64,000 bases of DNA, taken from assembly GCA_015039315.1 (NCBI GenBank), contig WIDE01000069.1, forward strand, positions 1 through 64,000. Reading direction: 5' to 3'. Positions 1 to 11,798 of the stretch are shown here, in pieces (position 1 is the first letter of the stretch; the number at the start of each line of letters is the position of its first letter). The position numbers were made by a program, and so were the translations under genes. This stretch comes from Clavulina sp. PMI_390 (taxonomy: Eukaryota; Basidiomycota; Agaricomycetes; Cantharellales; Hydnaceae). The notes beneath the pieces are model-generated. The model saw nothing but the letters and a program-made list of their open reading frames with translations. It was not told the DNA's origin and did no database searches.

Positions 1-2418
1 AGTCTTATGAGTGTCTCCCATAAGCCTCATGAGACGCCATACAGTCCGTGGGATCCTACAAGCTTGGTAGAATCTCATGAGACAACCCAGTCTCAAGGGT
101 ATACTGGGGACAAGGTGGAGAGGAATTTCTGAAAGAACCACGAGATGAGAGGTGGTGAAAGCAAGGACGCGATTGATTCGAGGTGCGGCGGAAATCAGGT
201 TATCATTATAGGAAAAAAAAACGTGTCAGCAGAAACTGTGCTGTCAAATGTGTTGTACCGTCTCACAACCAAACAGTCGCACAAGAGATAGCAATGCGGT
301 ACATGAAGGGTGGATATCGGTCCAGTTGAGATGGTGACCCGTTCTGCGAGAGACTGGTAAAGAAGTTATATCAAGCTCTACCTTCGGTTGACTGGTGGTT
401 CTGGAGTCCCCCAAGTTGTGGCGGGAGATATCTAGCACCTTCTTGTTCAGGGTACTCATTCGACGAAGCTTTTTGGTAGATGTGGTTGCCATCCGGTGAT
501 GAGTTCATTGTCAGATCCCGTGTGGAAATGGCTCGTGAGTAACATGGTCAAAAGCATTGGTATACCTGTCACCGACTGGTACACTGTCAGGCGTTACGAT
601 CCCAATGCCGTGAGTCATACTGTTGGCGGGAAAAGGCGCAGCTATATACTTCACACAAGATGTACATACACTAGCCAGTAGAACAAGAGATCGATTTTAG
701 CATTTTATCCTATGAAGCGAACTACTGATCTAATGTGCTCAGAAGCGATATTTCGGTCACGAATATTGTTCAGCATATGCGATCTGGTATACTGTTCAGC
801 CATTGTGGACATGTACGCTTTGGGAATGCGAAGGTTGATCAATTGACGGGCACTCCAAATCTCTATTTTTTTCCTTTCTTCTATTCCAATGATTCTAGCA
901 TGTTCGTATGACTCCCAAAGGACGTTCGATCGTGTCTAGGTCATAGTTTCCATAGGATTCCAGTGGCTCAGCATCGGGGTGTGGCTCTGAACATTATTGG
1001 TTCTACTGAACACGTCTCGATCGGAGCATTATGATTGGATTCTGATGCGAAACTCTTATGATATTATTTCTACTCTATTCTTTTCCCCCATTTCTATCCA
1101 AAAACCATTTATATTCCTATTATTCCTTTTTGTTCTTTCTTCTTCTCTGAGTGACGTGTACGCTCGATAGCTTACGCGTCTCTCATTTCTATTGACTGCA
1201 TTTACATAAATATCTACGCGGCCAGGGTTCTAGACCCTTCGTGGAATTCCTTCCTATTTATTCGAATCGTAAACTATTAGCGTTGTTTCGTTTGTTTGTG
1301 CTTGGTCGATAGTTGAATTGCATCCTTAGTCTTAGTACTTAGCTTTACCTGGATAGCTGGTGTACCTCGCCATTAGAGGAACGGTATCTGGACGATCGCG
1401 AATGTGATCGTTACTAAGGGGCTTCGTATAGTTTTGTAGATCGGACAGTGTGTCTGGTCGCCCTTTCGGTTTGCTCTGTCGATCACTCTATCGGACCCTG
1501 TGCGGACGGTAGTGAGGTGGTTCCTCTGTAGATCACTCCATTCATTGTAGATTGAGATTATATTACACCAACAGTACTATTTTTTTGCCTACAATACTGC
1601 TGATTGGGAGGTTATTTCATTGTTAAAGCAATAATGTTGAGTTTATTTAACGCGGGGGTACTGCATAGGAGTCATTTGCCTGCTGTCATGGCGTATTAGC
1701 TAAACCCTACTCATGTATGTTGGTCCCCTGGTTTCCTCGCTAGCTCTGTTGTAGCTGTGCGGGAGCTCTTTCTCTTTCAGAGTCATTCTAGATGTCATTT
1801 CTCGTTAAACTGAGGGTGCAGAGAGAAAGTGGAAAGCTCGACTTGGAGCGGATCAAAGGATAACTCAAGGCGGTGCATCCATAGCATTGTCGTGAGGTGC
1901 TAATTAAGAGTCCCCATCAAATAAACAGGCTAGTACACTAATTAAGGGAGGTGTGAATCTTTTCTTGCAGTGATGCCAACACTCAGTACTCACGCCAAGG
2001 AGAATCCTGGCGAGAAATCGGGATGAAAAGATGGCCTTGGGAAACTGACACAAACTTGTCATAGCACTCAGACTTAGATAACATAAATTTCCTGAGATAA
2101 AAGAGAAGTTTGTTAGTGCTCTCATTCATACTGGGGCGAGAGGTCAGTGTTGAGCCGATTCACACGGTGTATCCACGCTAAGAGCCTAGGACAGTCGTCC
2201 TGAGACACATATCCGTCAATAGAGAGCCATTTTCATGATGGACAAATGCAGTAACCACCCATAGATGACATCCTTGCCATGATATTCGCCAAAGGGTCAC
2301 ATCGGTCATGCGTATGGAAAATGCAGGAGTAACACTATAGATCTTGACCATCTTTTCGGTAACATGAGCGCAAATCGATCATGGTAACGCGGGAAGAACA
2401 AACCTAGCGAACCTTGTG
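1..2418. other. Non-coding or unrecognised stretch
   Basis: No gene is recognised here. The open frames are short (82 codons or fewer), share no visible motif, and do not join through plausible introns. A pyrimidine-rich tract lies around 1060-1150 and could belong to a promoter or UTR. A 9-nt A run sits near 212. Short CTCATGAG palindromes occur in the first 90 bases. A degenerate gene fragment cannot be excluded at 244-492 on the minus strand. Confidence 0.5.
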
Positions 2419-3560
2419 TCAGAGACTCGGACAAATCACTTCACCTAGCTTGACTGCCCACTCCCCAAGCAGCCCAAAGCGCCCTGCAATTGGCACGCTC
2501 AAAAATGCCAGGAAATAGTTAGATATGGGGAAAGCGAATATCATGACGGCAGTGATAAACAGTATATAGAAGTTCACGCAGGTATCGAAATATGAGCTGA
2601 AGTTGTTGATGGGGCTGCTTGATGGTTGCTGAGGAGGAAATTCGATGGTTGAATCGACCAGGGCATTGATCACTATTGTTTCGTCGAGTACACATTGGAG
2701 TAGTGCTATAAATCCCGCGGGGTTAGTTTGCATCAGTATTGGCATTGGGTCAGTGGCTGGAAATTTGACGGAAAAACCGGAGCCTGATATGGGGTGAACA
2801 TACTATGGAAGTAAAATAAAAAGAAAGCGACAGTAGCCAAGGGTTTCAGTCGATGCCAGAGCACTGAATCGATTCGGCTAGAAGTCATGGATTGCAGTTA
2901 GCATAACAGACCATGTGAGCCAAGGAGAATATACTGACCGATCACTAGCCCTTGCTGCCTGAAGCAATGGCCTCCACCAATTGACTCCAACGCCAGTGAG
3001 TGAACCGATAGACTCTTTTATAGCTTTGACCACATCTGCGGCCGCGAAAAGTAGAGATCCTGTAGCGTATAGAACCGCCGACCACTCTGTTTGCCTCTGA
3101 AGGCGCGGAGGAGATAACCGCAGGATGTTCATGGTCCAGAACAGCCCATAGAGATTGAAGAATAGTAATCCAAAGACAATGAACAGTACGATGATGCAAA
3201 ACCTGATACGATTGACAAGACCACCAAAAGTGGAAAACGGAGTGAGTAAGACTGGGGGAAACCTGAGAGCGAACCAAACAAGGAGTGGTGGACAGAATAG
3301 GAACACGACTAGTTTACATCGGGATACGATCGGTATGTTCCATTGTAGCCGAAGAAATAGTGTCAGAAACAGTCCAAATCAGAGCTGGGAAGCTTATCTT
3401 ACAGAAGAGCCAGATGAGAGCATATGGGATAGCAATGCAGTACATCACAATAGGATAGGATGTTTTCATCACACTGATCAAATCGTGAATGGATGAAAGA
3501 CGATGGTTGAGTTTGTTTGTGCCGTAGCCTGAAAAATGAGATTTGAGCACCTGTGATGCG
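2419..3560 (-). CDS. Multi-pass membrane protein, 5' end uncertain
   Basis: Three open blocks on the minus strand join into a hydrophobic protein. The first has a membrane segment around YPIVMYCIAIPYALIWLF. A GT-AG intron (GTAAGATA to AACTAG, about 3309-3406) joins it in frame to a second strongly hydrophobic run (FVFLFCPPLLVWFALRFP) and then to FCIIVLFIVFGLLFF. The last exon has two more segments (FYILFITAVMIFAFPIS and YFLAFLSVPIAG) and stops at 2419. At least four to five membrane segments are therefore likely. I do not recognise the family and see no catalytic motif. Start codon and first exon are unresolved; the true gene may begin further upstream, up to about 4575. Confidence 0.5.
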
Positions 3561-3596
3561 TTGTCCCATCGTTACCGCTCTCCAGAGTCAACGAGC

Positions 3597-3629
<33 letters not shown>
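3597..3629. repeat. (TAA)11 microsatellite
   Basis: Eleven uninterrupted TAA units, followed by a short degenerate extension (CAATAATTAA). It lies just upstream of the membrane-protein gene read on the minus strand. Confidence 0.95.
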
Positions 3630-3632
<3 letters not shown>

Positions 3633-3636
3633 TAAT

Positions 3637-4658
3637 TAATGGTTAGCATTTTGTTTGTCGAGTAGCATGGACTTTGAGACATGAGCTAATCCCAGTCCAA
3701 ACTTGAAGACAAGCTTCGCCGCATCACATCATGTGGGGTTTACGTGCCTCTGTCTTTGGTTATCAGGGGGGAAACTATATTCAAGCTGCCGCCACCCATT
3801 GGCCGAGTTTAGAGATGACATATGTTTCTGCGCCGCTGATACTATTAGCAAGTAGGACGATGGCAGGAAGTGAAAGAGGCGCCGAAGGTTTGCCAAGGTA
3901 GCTGTGCGTTTTTTGTTCCGACCTGTTTGGTTTGACAGGGGGAACTTATTTGATTTATACCTCGTGAACGTCAAAGCTTGCTCAGACACGAGATAAGCTC
4001 TGTATTTAGCAGCAGGACCCTCTCTGGTCGAGGATACGCAGAGGCTCTGCATCAGGAACTTGGTTTGTGGTCGAAATTTGGAACCATGTTCGGGAATCAC
4101 CTCGACTACCACTCGACCACCCCGACCACCTTGAACACATGGTTGAGATGTTCTTGGACCACACCAACTGATGCGGTGCTAATATCGAATTGTTCATAAT
4201 ACAAACGCTAATTTATCATTCGAAGAGGTCGTAATCTACATGACTAGCAAATTGATTGATCCAAAATGAGGAAAGCTTGCTATAGGCGTTATACTGGTCA
4301 GCGCCCTGTGGTGCCTGCGCATCCATTTTGGATGCCAAAAGACAAACACCATGGATATCCTCAACGGGGATCACACCATGAGCTTGAGCGGATCCCTGCA
4401 TCATTTTCTGTACTCTGTGAAGTTGGCGCAGAGGATGTGGAGACGTTGTTGGAGCATACCAATACACGAAAGCACATAGCTTACTGCCCACTGCCGACGA
4501 CAGCCGAAGACCCGCAAGCCCCAGCTCTGGAAAGGCCAACAATGAAACATCAGTTTCAAGCAAAGAATGCAACAAAATAATGCAAAAGAATGGTACCTGA
4601 TTCTACTACCTGAAATACGACGATTTGCCGGCAGCTGAACAACAATAGGATCAAAGAA
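3637..4658. other. Unassigned stretch between membrane gene and MITE
   Basis: Minus-strand open frames of 63-127 codons occur here (for example 4216-4575, with a hydrophobic run SLLAFPELGLAGLRLSSAVG). They carry no motif I recognise. They could be upstream exons of the membrane-protein gene or relics. No confident gene call is made. Confidence 0.4.
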
Positions 4659-4660
4659 TA

Positions 4661-5346
4661 GGGCGTTTGCGAAATCGCAATTCAGTTTTGCGAAGCGCTG
4701 GTCAAACCGCGGTCAAAACGTTAACACAGGGTTAGACCAATTCCAGTGCTCTAATTTTTTCTACTAGTCTCCTGTATCCTGCTACAATTGTTAGGGCACA
4801 AAAAATACCCAGAATTATGCGCTGGATGCTTCGTAATTGCCAGGAGACCTTCGGCGCTCCCTTCGATAGATTTCATAGACATAAAGCTGCCTGCTCTTTC
4901 AGTTCCTTTACTGAGTGATCCCCAGATCTCTCATTATACTACATTATCCCCAAAGCCTCACGCACCAACGGCACAGGCCCCACAGAATCTTCATCCGTGG
5001 GGTTCTTCTCGGCAGACCATTGCGACATCCTATTACATGGCAGACGCTTCTTCACTACACCAAGGACATATATAAGAGATCAGATAGTCGAGAAGAAGGA
5101 GTCCAAGCAATTCTATACACTTTTTTGTATCGAAAAGCCAGAGGAGGATGCCTCGGTAACGATGATGTCATACCTGGTGTCAACGGCCCACTAACCCTAT
5201 TACTGTGAAGAATCCAGGCTGTAACTCTTCATAAGGCCCCTCTCAAGACTCTGTAGAAATTATAGACGATATCAAGTAGTTCGAGGTGGTGTTCATGCTT
5301 TGACCTGGGCTTGTTCGCAAACCGGGTTTGCGCTTCGCAAACGCCC
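4661..5346. mobile_element. MITE-like non-autonomous DNA transposon with TA flanks
   Basis: The element starts GGGCGTTTGCGAA (4661-4673) and ends with the exact inverted complement TTCGCAAACGCCC (5334-5346). Beyond these 13 perfect bases the ends keep imperfect inverted similarity for roughly another 35-40 bases, including TTTGCGAA and GGTCAAA blocks. The dinucleotide TA lies on both outer sides (4659-4660 and 5347-5348), consistent with a TA target-site duplication as in Tc1/mariner-like elements. No transposase is encoded; the internal open frames (up to 97 codons) have no recognised motif. Superfamily assignment from a 2-bp duplication is weak. Confidence 0.8.
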
Positions 5347-5348
5347 TA

Positions 5349-6002
5349 ATATACGTCCTCCCTTGCTAGGTGGTTTTCAGCGTAGCTGTCTAAGCTCCTA
5401 GAGATAGAACTCATTGATCGGTTGCGTTGGAAGAGTCGATGTGTCCATACATCAAGGGTTTCATACTCCTTGGGAGGATTGGCCCTTGAATACTTCCCCC
5501 GGTAAACGCGCGCACCATTAAGCTTGTTGTAAGTAAGTAGAAAAATTGCGTCATCACCAAGGTCGCCAAGCATGCCCTCTACCGCACTAACTAAATAACT
5601 CGCCCCATCATTTAGAGAGTCTTTCTAGTTTGTTTTGCGTGTGTGTGTGGATGCTTAGCTGCTGCTCGTCCTTTATGTTCATTTCTATCTAATGAACGAT
5701 TACCCCACTTCGTCCATTCGTGCTTAGAGGTATTCTCGTGCGGCAATTAATATTTTAATCTCTGCATTTCCTTTTAGCTCACTTTGTAGCGATCCTTGTC
5801 TCTGTTGTTGCCATACATCTGCCCTCGATGGCACTCGGACGACGGCATATTTGCTGCAATGTGGAAGATAAAATCCAAGAAGCAATTGCAATAGCTTGAA
5901 GATGCGACTAGAAGTAGGGAATCCACTGCGGGTTGCCTAGCCACAGAAAAGACATTCTTCTTAGGCGACACCTCTTTCGCTGCCTTCGTAAATCGTCTCC
6001 TG
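5349..6002. other. Spacer between MITE and F-box pseudogene
   Basis: A 75-codon minus-strand open frame (5346-5573) begins next to the MITE end and may be a gene remnant; it has no recognised motif. A short GT-rich run lies at about 5638-5652. No gene called. Confidence 0.4.
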
Positions 6003-7388
6003 TCAATTATCACCCTCCCCTTCTCCAAAATAAGTGATCACATCGATTCCTGCCTTCTCGAATGCCGAAATTATGTACCTCCCAGCTTCACGCGCCCAAT
6101 CATCTCCCCCCATCCTTCTTAGCAGAAAGATCTCCAGGGCGGGGAGGTCACGCTTCTCGCTTGGCCACTGCTCAGGACACGTTGTGCCATCCATGAATAA
6201 CGCAGTTTCCATGGCTTGTGGAGCCGTATTCCGAGGGTAATCAGGGAAGGTGGGAGAAGAAGGTTGAGAGCTACGGGGTAAGTTGACGACCGAAGGGGAC
6301 TTGATGCAGGCCCAAGGAGTGCTCGTGCGGGGAGCCGCAATTCTCTTAGCATGGGAAAATTCCCGTAGGCTCCCGAGAGTTCCCAATATCGTGGTAGTCG
6401 TGGCATGGTATAGCCCAGTGGCGATGGATATATCGATCGAAGTGATAGTGCTCGCATGAGCCTGAAGGGCGACTGAGAGAATATCTCAGTCGAAGCCCAA
6501 GGGGGTATACCCCTTCGAGTTATCCGCTTGAGTAAAATAGAAAGAGCGCAGCGCACGGGGAGCAATGATGAGAGTTGCGAGGAGGCTCGGGTCAAAGTCG
6601 CAACGGTTGAAACGAAGGTTTTCCACAGTCGACTCTCCATGCTTCCACAACTGGGCCTCAAGGAAAGACTCCCAGCACCAATCGGGGCCTAGATCAACTA
6701 TTCCCTCAACGCTTAAATCTCGAAGGAGGGGTAGTCCAAATAGGGCCACGAAATCCCGGGCAGTCCCACGTGAGGATTGGATCAATTTTATGGTCCGAAC
6801 CTGGTGCAGAGCGGCAGGCCTTCCAACGGTCGTCATCCCAAGAGCTGCAAGTGCTAGTGAGAGCATCATATGGCTTGTTTTCGGTAGTTTTAGGGTGCTG
6901 AGATTTGGGAGGAGATGTAGTAGAAGCCAGAACTCAGGCGACACTTGGTATGACAGAATGGATGACCGGATCTCCAGGGCTGGAAACGTGATCGGGATAT
7001 GATTTACGCTGTGGCCATGACGGCGAAGAGTGTTCCTGAATTCATCCTCAGGGGTGACCCCCGGAGGTTGCTCTGGATGGAAGGTGTGGGAAGGCCTCAT
7101 TATTCCAACTGTGAGCTCCCTGACCGAAGCAGCCAGATCTGGACGTTCTAGCAACGTTGCGAGAAGGAGACTTCCGGTTAAGATGGCTTGAGAGGAATCA
7201 AAACTGTAGATATTCACATTGCGATAGAGAATGTATTGACATACGGCATGGATCGACCGGCATGTCTGCAACATCTCAAAGCACGATCGTTTGTCCAGGT
7301 ACTTGAATATCTCGGCCCACAATTCGGGTGGGAGAAAATAGGATGCAAATTTGTCGTCCCTGTCAGAAGCAGTGATGACGGGAGACAT
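6003..7388 (-). pseudogene. F-box-type protein, disrupted paralogue
   Basis: This is a decaying copy of the intact gene immediately upstream on the same strand (7720-9129). It begins MSPVITASDRDDKF, matching the partner's start region, then has the F-box-like segment LPPELWAEIFKYLDKRSCF. Three lesions are visible by comparison with the intact copy. A TGA at 6486-6488 replaces the tryptophan codon after LGFD. One extra T lies near 6360 (GAATTTT against GAATTT). One base is missing near 6200 (GCGTTATTC against GCGCTACTTC), which restores frame. The C-terminus then matches again (WPSEKRDLPALE, GGDD) to a TGA at 6003. A truncated protein of about 300 residues could still be made. Confidence 0.8.
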
Positions 7389-7719
7389 GCTTGTAGCCTT
7401 TAGCGGCACCCCTATCGAAAGCCGGATTTTCTGGTTACGGAGCAGTGTGACTAACAGGATCCTGGGCCGTGACTTGGCTTTTCCCACTATACACATTTCA
7501 GGCGCTAATCAAGCAAGTGCCAGACATGGTCTCAAAAGGGATTGGAATCGATGAAAGTTTCGACTCTAGTATTGTCAGAGCTTCCTTATCCGCCAATTGG
7601 TGGCTTGGGTACAAGTGGCAGCAGCACCAGCAGCAGCCAGTACGATATTGGTCAACACATAACTACAGCCTTTTGCTATAATCGCAATTTCTCTCCCCCT
7701 CAGAGTATTCTCCCATTCG

Positions 7720-9129
7720 TCACCCCGCTTGGTTTCCCAACGGCGGGATCACCTCGATACCGGCATTCGCGAACGCGTCTATCACTTCTTTGCCGGCCTT
7801 CCGCGCCGCATCGTCCCCTCCGATCCTCCTTAGTATAAAGCTTTCCAGGGCGGGGAGATGACGCTTCTCGCTTGGCCACCCCTCGGGACATGACGTTCGA
7901 TCCATGAAGTAGCGCAAATTCCACGGCCAATTGAGCCTGATCTCGAGAGTGACAAGCGACATTGGCAGAGCGAGGCTGAGCGAAGCGGGATCGGAGGGAG
8001 GGGAGTCTGTGTCTGATGGGGAGGATTCGCGCGCAGGGCCGAGGAGTGCTCTTGCGGGCAACCGGACCTCCCTGAGGACCAGAAATTCTCGCAGAGATTC
8101 GAGGGTTCCAATGGTTTCGATGATAATAGAGTGGCCATGTGTGGTTACGGTTGAGATATCGATGGATGTGATGGTTGTGGTATGTGTCCTAAGAGCGCTC
8201 GAGAAAGCGTCCCAATCGAAACCAAAGGGGGTATGCCGCGTCGATTTGCGGGCCTGGGTATAGAACAAGGTCCGGAGAGCGCGAGGGAGTACGAGGAGGG
8301 TGGCGAGGAGGTTCGGGCCAAAGTCGCAGTGTTTGAAATGGAGGTTCTCCACACTTGATTCTCCATGCTCCCATAATTGTTCTTCGAGAAAGTATTCCCA
8401 TCGCCAATCAGGGCCCATATCCGCTATTCCGCTGACGCGTAACGTTTTTAGGTCTGGGAGCGAGAATAGCGCTACAAAATCACGAGCCGATCCCCCCGAG
8501 GAGTCATCCGAGGAACGACGCAGGTTCAAAGTTTGGGCATGTCGCAAAGCAGCAGGCTTGTCAAGCGTGGTCATCCCTAGGGCTGCGAACGCCAGAGACA
8601 TAGCCATGGGGCCGCGAATAGGCAGATTCAGGATGACGAGATTGGGGAGGAGATCAAGCAGAAGCCAGAATTCATGGGACAGGGAGTACTGAGTGGTCAA
8701 CGTGGGATGCCCCAACTTCAAGGTCGGAAAGGTGATTGGGATGTGGTTTATGCTATGGTGGTGTAAGCCCAAGGCTTCACGGAATTCATTTTCAGAATAG
8801 TTTGAAGATAAATTGTCCGTCTGATTGAGTCGGGAAGACCTCATTCCTCCAACCGTGAGCTCCTTGACCGCAGTAGCCAGATCTGGCCGTTCCAGCAAGG
8901 TCGCAAGTAGCAGGCTTCCGCGCAGGACAGCTTGATAGAGCGTCGGGGAATAGATGTCTATAGAGCGATAATGCACATATTGACATAGTAGATGGATGGA
9001 GCGGCATGTCTGTAACATGCTCACGCCTGATGGGTTGTCTAGATACTCGAATATCTCGGCATATAGTTCGAGTGGAAGACGGGACGTAGGCGGAATATTA
9101 GCATCGGAAGCATTGTTGCTTGGAGGCAT
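7720..9129 (-). CDS. F-box-type protein
   Basis: A single uninterrupted frame of 469 residues. Near the N-terminus (about residues 15-55) LPLELYAEIFEYLDN followed by LQTCRSIHLLCQYVHYRSI fits the F-box pattern of fungal SCF substrate receptors, which bind Skp1 and present targets for ubiquitination. The rest has leucine-rich, irregular repeats (for example LLDLLPNLVILNLP, FSLPDLKTLRVSGI) typical of the degenerate LRR-like second half of these proteins. Start MPPSNNASDANIPP was chosen because the disrupted paralogue aligns from the equivalent methionine. F-box assignment is by pattern; the substrate is unknown. It forms a tandem same-strand pair with the pseudogene downstream. Confidence 0.8.
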   Translation of the reverse strand: MPPSNNASDANIPPTSRLPLELYAEIFEYLDNPSGVSMLQTCRSIHLLCQYVHYRSIDIYSPTLYQAVLRGSLLLATLLERPDLATAVKELTVGGMRSSRLNQTDNLSSNYSENEFREALGLHHHSINHIPITFPTLKLGHPTLTTQYSLSHEFWLLLDLLPNLVILNLPIRGPMAMSLAFAALGMTTLDKPAALRHAQTLNLRRSSDDSSGGSARDFVALFSLPDLKTLRVSGIADMGPDWRWEYFLEEQLWEHGESSVENLHFKHCDFGPNLLATLLVLPRALRTLFYTQARKSTRHTPFGFDWDAFSSALRTHTTTITSIDISTVTTHGHSIIIETIGTLESLREFLVLREVRLPARALLGPARESSPSDTDSPPSDPASLSLALPMSLVTLEIRLNWPWNLRYFMDRTSCPEGWPSEKRHLPALESFILRRIGGDDAARKAGKEVIDAFANAGIEVIPPLGNQAG

Positions 9130-9619
9130 AGCTGCAACAGAAGGGACTGATATTTTGGTCCAGAACGGCCATCCGGTGGGAGCAGGCCTTGAGTGTGGAC
9201 GATCGGAACTCGGAAGCGGACTCCGTTATGTCACGAGCGTCGCAAAGTGTGACACTCCCTTTTGGCCTTCATGCTGACACGTTGTCGCGGTTTCTAGAGC
9301 GCAGCTGTAGTTTTATCGCAGCCATAGGTTTGAATGAATACAATGGTCTCTCTTTTCCCAGCCTACTTGGACACTTTTCACGCTACACCCCTATCCATTC
9401 CAAATATGGAAGGCGGGACCAGTCTCAGGCAAATGGTTGAAATGGATGCCGGTGGCTGTGATGTCAAACGGACGGCCAAGAAATCCAACTCACCCCAACC
9501 ATGCGCCTCTGACCCCCCATCACAACTTCTGAGTTATAAATCCTCGACAACGAGCTATCACTTATCTCTGCCTCTTACCAAGAACATTCCCTAATATCTC
9601 GCCCCGCCTCTCGTTGCCA
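9130..9619. other. Divergent intergenic region
   Basis: Separates the minus-strand F-box gene from the plus-strand hydrolase and should hold both promoters. Apart from the TATA-like site listed separately, no coding signal is seen. Confidence 0.5.
9535..9540 (+). promoter_or_regulatory. TATA-like box of the hydrolase gene
   Basis: TATAAA lies 80 bases before the chosen ATG at 9620, a plausible core-promoter position in fungi. It is followed by a pyrimidine-rich tract. Confidence 0.5.
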
Positions 9620-11628
9620 ATGGGCGCTGTTGACGCATCCAAAGTCAGCTTGGAAGGAGTAGACCTTTATGCTGAGGCTACGCCCCAAACCCCCCATCGC
9701 CCACTATCATACTATTTTGCTCTCGCTGCTATATTGCCAGTGAAGGCTATCATCTGGGTCTCATGGCTATTCGTCGCCGTTCAACTGTGGAGGAATGGCT
9801 TTCGTCTCGTCCGGCATAGCAGCCCCGCCCTCGAGAAGATCTGGGTCATTTGGGCGCTCCTCGAGGTATATTTCAAATACGCCTCGTGTGATAGGTTTCT
9901 TCACTGATACACTCTATCCAGGTCCTCTTTTCTCTTCACCAATGGCACCTAGTAGACACTCTGTCGCGCAAGCCAGCTCGCATAGAGCAGGCTTCGATGC
10001 CTCGACTCCGTATGCTATTCAAGCGAATCGTCAACGTCGGACTCCATGATCCCCCAGTTCTTGACCCAGATTTCGCTCAGGACCTTGAAGAACTATCCCT
10101 AGACGACATTCCCAAACTAGACTTTGACGATCCACGAGCCCTTGACTTTCGTAATGCTCTGCGCACCTGGTTCTCCGGAGCCTCGTGGGCGTCTCTGACA
10201 CGTTACCCCATGCTCAGCTGGCTTAGCTGGAGCATGTTCAACGCTTCAGTGGAAGACGTTAGCGACGAACAGCGAATGTTGCTGGATCGGGCCTTGGTGA
10301 TGATGGAACGGAGGACAGGAGCTACATTTCCTGAAAAATTAGGCGATAATGCAAAATCCGCAGCCCCTGGGGCGAAAGTAAAGCCACTACGCCTGACCCT
10401 CGATCCAGTCAGCGTGCAAAGTCGCCCCTTGCTAGCCTATGCCGTCATCAACATCATGGGGTGGTCCACTCGCTGGTGGTTTCAGTGGGAATTTGGTGTC
10501 CGGTACGAAGTTGCCGGTCGAATGGAGTCAGTAGTTTTCGGGATTTTTTCCTGTCATGCGTCATGCCATGCGCATTTTCTGACACCTGATGTGTAACCCG
10601 CTAGGTACCTCATCCGAGCTCCACCCGGCGGAAGTTCGGAGCCCCCAATACTATTCCTTCATGGTCTGGGGATCGGACTTGCCCAGTACAGCGTTCTCGT
10701 CTCTGCCATACTCAAATCACCCGAACTTGCCCACCGCACCATCCTGGTTCCTCTGCAACCGCACATCTCGCAGCAAATATTCCATCCGCGCCATGTGAGA
10801 CCACCACGGCATCGTTTTGTCGTGCAAGATCTGAAAACGATCATCGAGAGACATGCTCCCGGACCCAAGAAAGAAGCGGTCGTCCTGAGCCACTCCAAGT
10901 ATGGGGATTCTCATTCTCAACACCCTCTGTCTACCCGTAGCCTAATGCTGTCTTGCTCTTAGTGGCACAGTACTTCATAGTTGGTTGATCAAGGCTCATC
11001 CAGAATTGGTGCAAGCATCGTGTTTTGTCGATCCCGGTGCGTCTAATCATGATTTGCTCTACTCAGTAGGGCTTTTACCTATTTATTTCTTAATTCTTAG
11101 TGGTATTCTGCTTATGGGAAGGCGATGTCTGCTACAACTTTGTGTACAGAGAGCCAAGTAACGTTCGTTGTTGTCTACTTTGGCTCGTATACCCTGTCCG
11201 CATATTAATACCCCATTCTTCTGTAGGGGATCGAGCTCCTTATGCGATACTTTGTTGGGTCGGAGCTTGGTATTGCCAACTACATTCAACGAAATTTCGA
11301 TTGGTCCTCCAACACGCTATTCTTCGAGGAGATCCCTAATGCGCTAGACCCTCGTCGGACGATGTTCTTTATCGGAGGAAAAGATGCCGTATTGAGTGGA
11401 GACGTGAGTCACTTTTCGCTGCCAGGGAAACTCATTGGACTAATCACGAGTTTCTTTCGGCTGGCCTCACAGCGCGTGCGCAAATATCTGAAGCTACACG
11501 GCGTCACGGAGGACAATCTTATATTCACGCCTACCGCCGCTCACGGGGAAGCCTTACTACCTGTTGGCCCCATCATGCCTCGGATCATGGAATGGATAAA
11601 GGCCACTAGGCCTCTATCACCCTCATAA
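9620..11628 (+). CDS. Alpha/beta hydrolase, membrane-anchored type
   Basis: Seven exons give 537 residues: 9620-9865, 9922-10526, 10605-10898, 10963-11036, 11101-11162, 11227-11403, 11473-11628 (sum divisible by three). A hydrophobic N-terminal segment (AALAAILPVKAIIWVSWLFVA-like, residues ~30-55) suggests a membrane anchor. The hydrolase fold starts at ILFLHGLGIG, the HG oxyanion motif. The nucleophile elbow reads VVLSHSNGT, split by an intron, with Ser in place of the usual first Gly of GxSxG. FFIGGKDAVLSGD carries the likely acid Asp, and TAAHGEALL the likely catalytic His. It belongs to a poorly characterised fungal hydrolase group; substrate unknown. Part of its 3' end is duplicated downstream as a pseudogene. 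The donor at 11163 (GTTCGT) is weak but alone keeps the frame. Confidence 0.85.
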
Positions 11629-11798
11629 CTATATTCAAGAGATATTGGCTTATGTTGACTCGCAATAGTTGCGTCTTAACTTATTTACACCCAATCAATA
11701 ATTCATGACGGAGGCGATCACCAACTCACCCAAGTTGTTTTGACATGTTGTGATACTCAGGAAACTTCCTTCAGCTGTCGAGATCAACCACAAGCAAT

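Noticed and set aside
244..681. Two small facing frames at the left edge
   Set aside because: No motif, no splice partners and no clear promoter; too short to support a gene.
4788..5208. Overlapping plus-strand frames of 65-97 codons inside the MITE
   Set aside because: No transposase motif (no DDE/D signature) and no other recognisable domain; several frames overlap, as expected by chance.
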